Shown: in pieces, positions 5,127-6,123 of the stretch | Position numbering within the stretch: position 1 is the stretch's first letter | Layout of the letters: every line of letters starts with the position of its first letter | Assembly (NCBI GenBank): GCA_005884255.1 | Contig: VBDL01000162.1 | Location: 1 to 6,123, forward strand | DNA from: Betaproteobacteria bacterium | GTDB lineage: Bacteria > Pseudomonadota > Gammaproteobacteria > Burkholderiales > Burkholderiaceae_C | DNA: 6,123 bases | Direction: 5' to 3' | Notes under the pieces: generated by a model | Database searches by the model: none | Told to the model about the DNA's origin: nothing | The model's input: only the letters and a program-made list of their open reading frames with translations | Translations under genes and position numbers: made by a program

Positions 5127-6123
5127 ATGGCAGCCGTGAAATCTTCCTTGCCCAAGCGGCGCTTCGACGTCGTCATCGTCGGTGCCGGCGGCTCCGGCAT
5201 GCGCGCGTCGCTGCAACTGGCGCGCGCGGGCCTCAACGTGGCGGTGCTGTCCAAGGTCTTCCCGACGCGCTCGCACACGGTGGCCGCCCAGGGCGGCATC
5301 GGCGCCTCGCTCGGCAACATGAGCGAGGACAACTGGCACTACCACTTCTTCGACACCGTCAAGGGCTCCGACTGGCTCGGCGACCAGGACGCGATCGAGT
5401 TCATGTGCCGCGAAGCGCCGAAGGTCGTCTACGAGCTCGAGCACTTCGGCATGCCGTTCGACCGCAACCCCGACGGCACCATCTACCAGCGCCCGTTCGG
5501 CGGCCACACCGCCAACTACGGCGAGAAGCCGGTGCAGCGCGCCTGTGCTGCCGCTGACCGCACCGGCCACGCAATGCTGCACACGCTGTATCAGCAGAAC
5601 GTGAAGGCACGCACGCAGTTCTTCGTCGAGTGGATGGCGCTGGACATCATTCGCGATGCCGATGGCGACGTGCTCGGCGTCACCGCGCTCGAGATGGAAA
5701 CCGGCGACGTGCACATCCTCGAGGCCAAGACCACGCTGTTCGCCACCGGCGGGGCAGGGCGCATCTACGCGGCCAGCACCAACGCCTTCATCAATACCGG
5801 TGATGGCCTGGGCATGGCGGCTCGTGCCGGCATTCCGCTGGAAGACATGGAGTTCTGGCAGTTCCACCCCACCGGCGTGGCCGGCGCGGGCGTGCTGCTC
5901 ACCGAAGGCTGCCGCGGCGAAGGCGCGATCCTGCGCAACAGCAACGGCGAGCGCTTCATGGAGCGCTATGCGCCGACCCTGAAAGACCTGGCGCCGCGCG
6001 ACTTCGTCTCGCGCTGCATGGACCAGGAGATCAAGGAAGGGCGCGGCTGCGGCCCGAACAAGGACTACGTCGTGCTCGACATGACGCACCTGGGCGCCGA
6101 GACCATCATGAAGCGCCTGCCCA
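5127..6123 (+). CDS. sdhA: Succinate dehydrogenase flavoprotein subunit, N-terminal 332 residues (runs off the right edge)
   Basis: SdhA oxidises succinate to fumarate with covalently bound FAD and passes electrons to the SdhB iron-sulfur protein, on the cytoplasmic face of the membrane. The window holds about 332 of an expected 590 or so residues with no interruption. FAD-binding VVIVGAGGSG is at 15-24. His50 in RSHTVAAQGG (48-57) is the FAD attachment histidine (E. coli His45). GGHTANYGEKPVQRACAAAD follows at 125-144. FHPTG at 246-250 contains His247 (E. coli His242). TEGCRGEG is present, and LAPRD contains Arg291, matching the catalytic Arg286 of E. coli. The ATG at 5127 is 4 nt after the sdhD stop, with GGAG at 5112-5115 inside sdhD, so translation is probably coupled. 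sdhB is expected next. Confidence 0.98.
   Translation, partial: MAAVKSSLPKRRFDVVIVGAGGSGMRASLQLARAGLNVAVLSKVFPTRSHTVAAQGGIGASLGNMSEDNWHYHFFDTVKGSDWLGDQDAIEFMCREAPKVVYELEHFGMPFDRNPDGTIYQRPFGGHTANYGEKPVQRACAAADRTGHAMLHTLYQQNVKARTQFFVEWMALDIIRDADGDVLGVTALEMETGDVHILEAKTTLFATGGAGRIYAASTNAFINTGDGLGMAARAGIPLEDMEFWQFHPTGVAGAGVLLTEGCRGEGAILRNSNGERFMERYAPTLKDLAPRDFVSRCMDQEIKEGRGCGPNKDYVVLDMTHLGAETIMKRLP

Noticed and set aside
5061..6089. Long minus-strand open frame (342 codons) opposite sdhA
   Set aside because: sdhA is intact with all catalytic motifs; the antisense frame has typical shadow composition and no ribosome site.

Overview
The window is high-GC and densely coded. It looks like a beta-proteobacterium of the order Burkholderiales: SdhA, SdhC/SdhD, the type-2 malate dehydrogenase and the gene order (mdh, GntR regulator, sdhCDA, with a CoA-ester lyase downstream of mdh) are typical of that order. 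The lyase-prpB gap also holds a GC-rich repeat that I recall from the Rubrivivax/Leptothrix/Methylibium and Comamonadaceae group. The genus cannot be fixed from this sequence.

Left half, minus strand (transcribed right to left): mdh (malate dehydrogenase), a clear intrinsic terminator, an HpcH/HpaI-type CoA-ester lyase, prpB (2-methylisocitrate lyase) and the first 84 codons of prpC (2-methylcitrate synthase), which runs off the left edge. The terminator makes mdh a separate unit from lyase-prpB-prpC. The short space before the lyase carries a perfect 7-2-7 inverted repeat that is a candidate operator. prpB is broken: the family C-terminus is present, but in another frame, and about 29 bp appear to be missing at positions 410-413.

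Right half, plus strand: a HutC-type GntR regulator diverges from mdh across a 179-bp gap. The gap holds a perfect 18-bp palindrome and a good sigma70-like promoter for mdh. Then follow sdhC, sdhD and the first 332 codons of sdhA, the membrane anchors and flavoprotein of succinate dehydrogenase (complex II). sdhB would be expected just beyond the right edge.

Functionally this is a TCA/methylcitrate cluster. The methylcitrate cycle condenses propionyl-CoA with oxaloacetate (PrpC) and cleaves methylisocitrate to pyruvate plus succinate (PrpB). Succinate is oxidised by Sdh, and malate dehydrogenase regenerates oxaloacetate. The GntR regulator is well placed to control mdh, itself and possibly sdh. 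All genes belong to known families. The parts worth a second look are the prpB lesion, the two palindromic operator candidates, the repeat that joins lyase to prpB through overlapping stop/start codons, and the unassigned substrate of the lyase.
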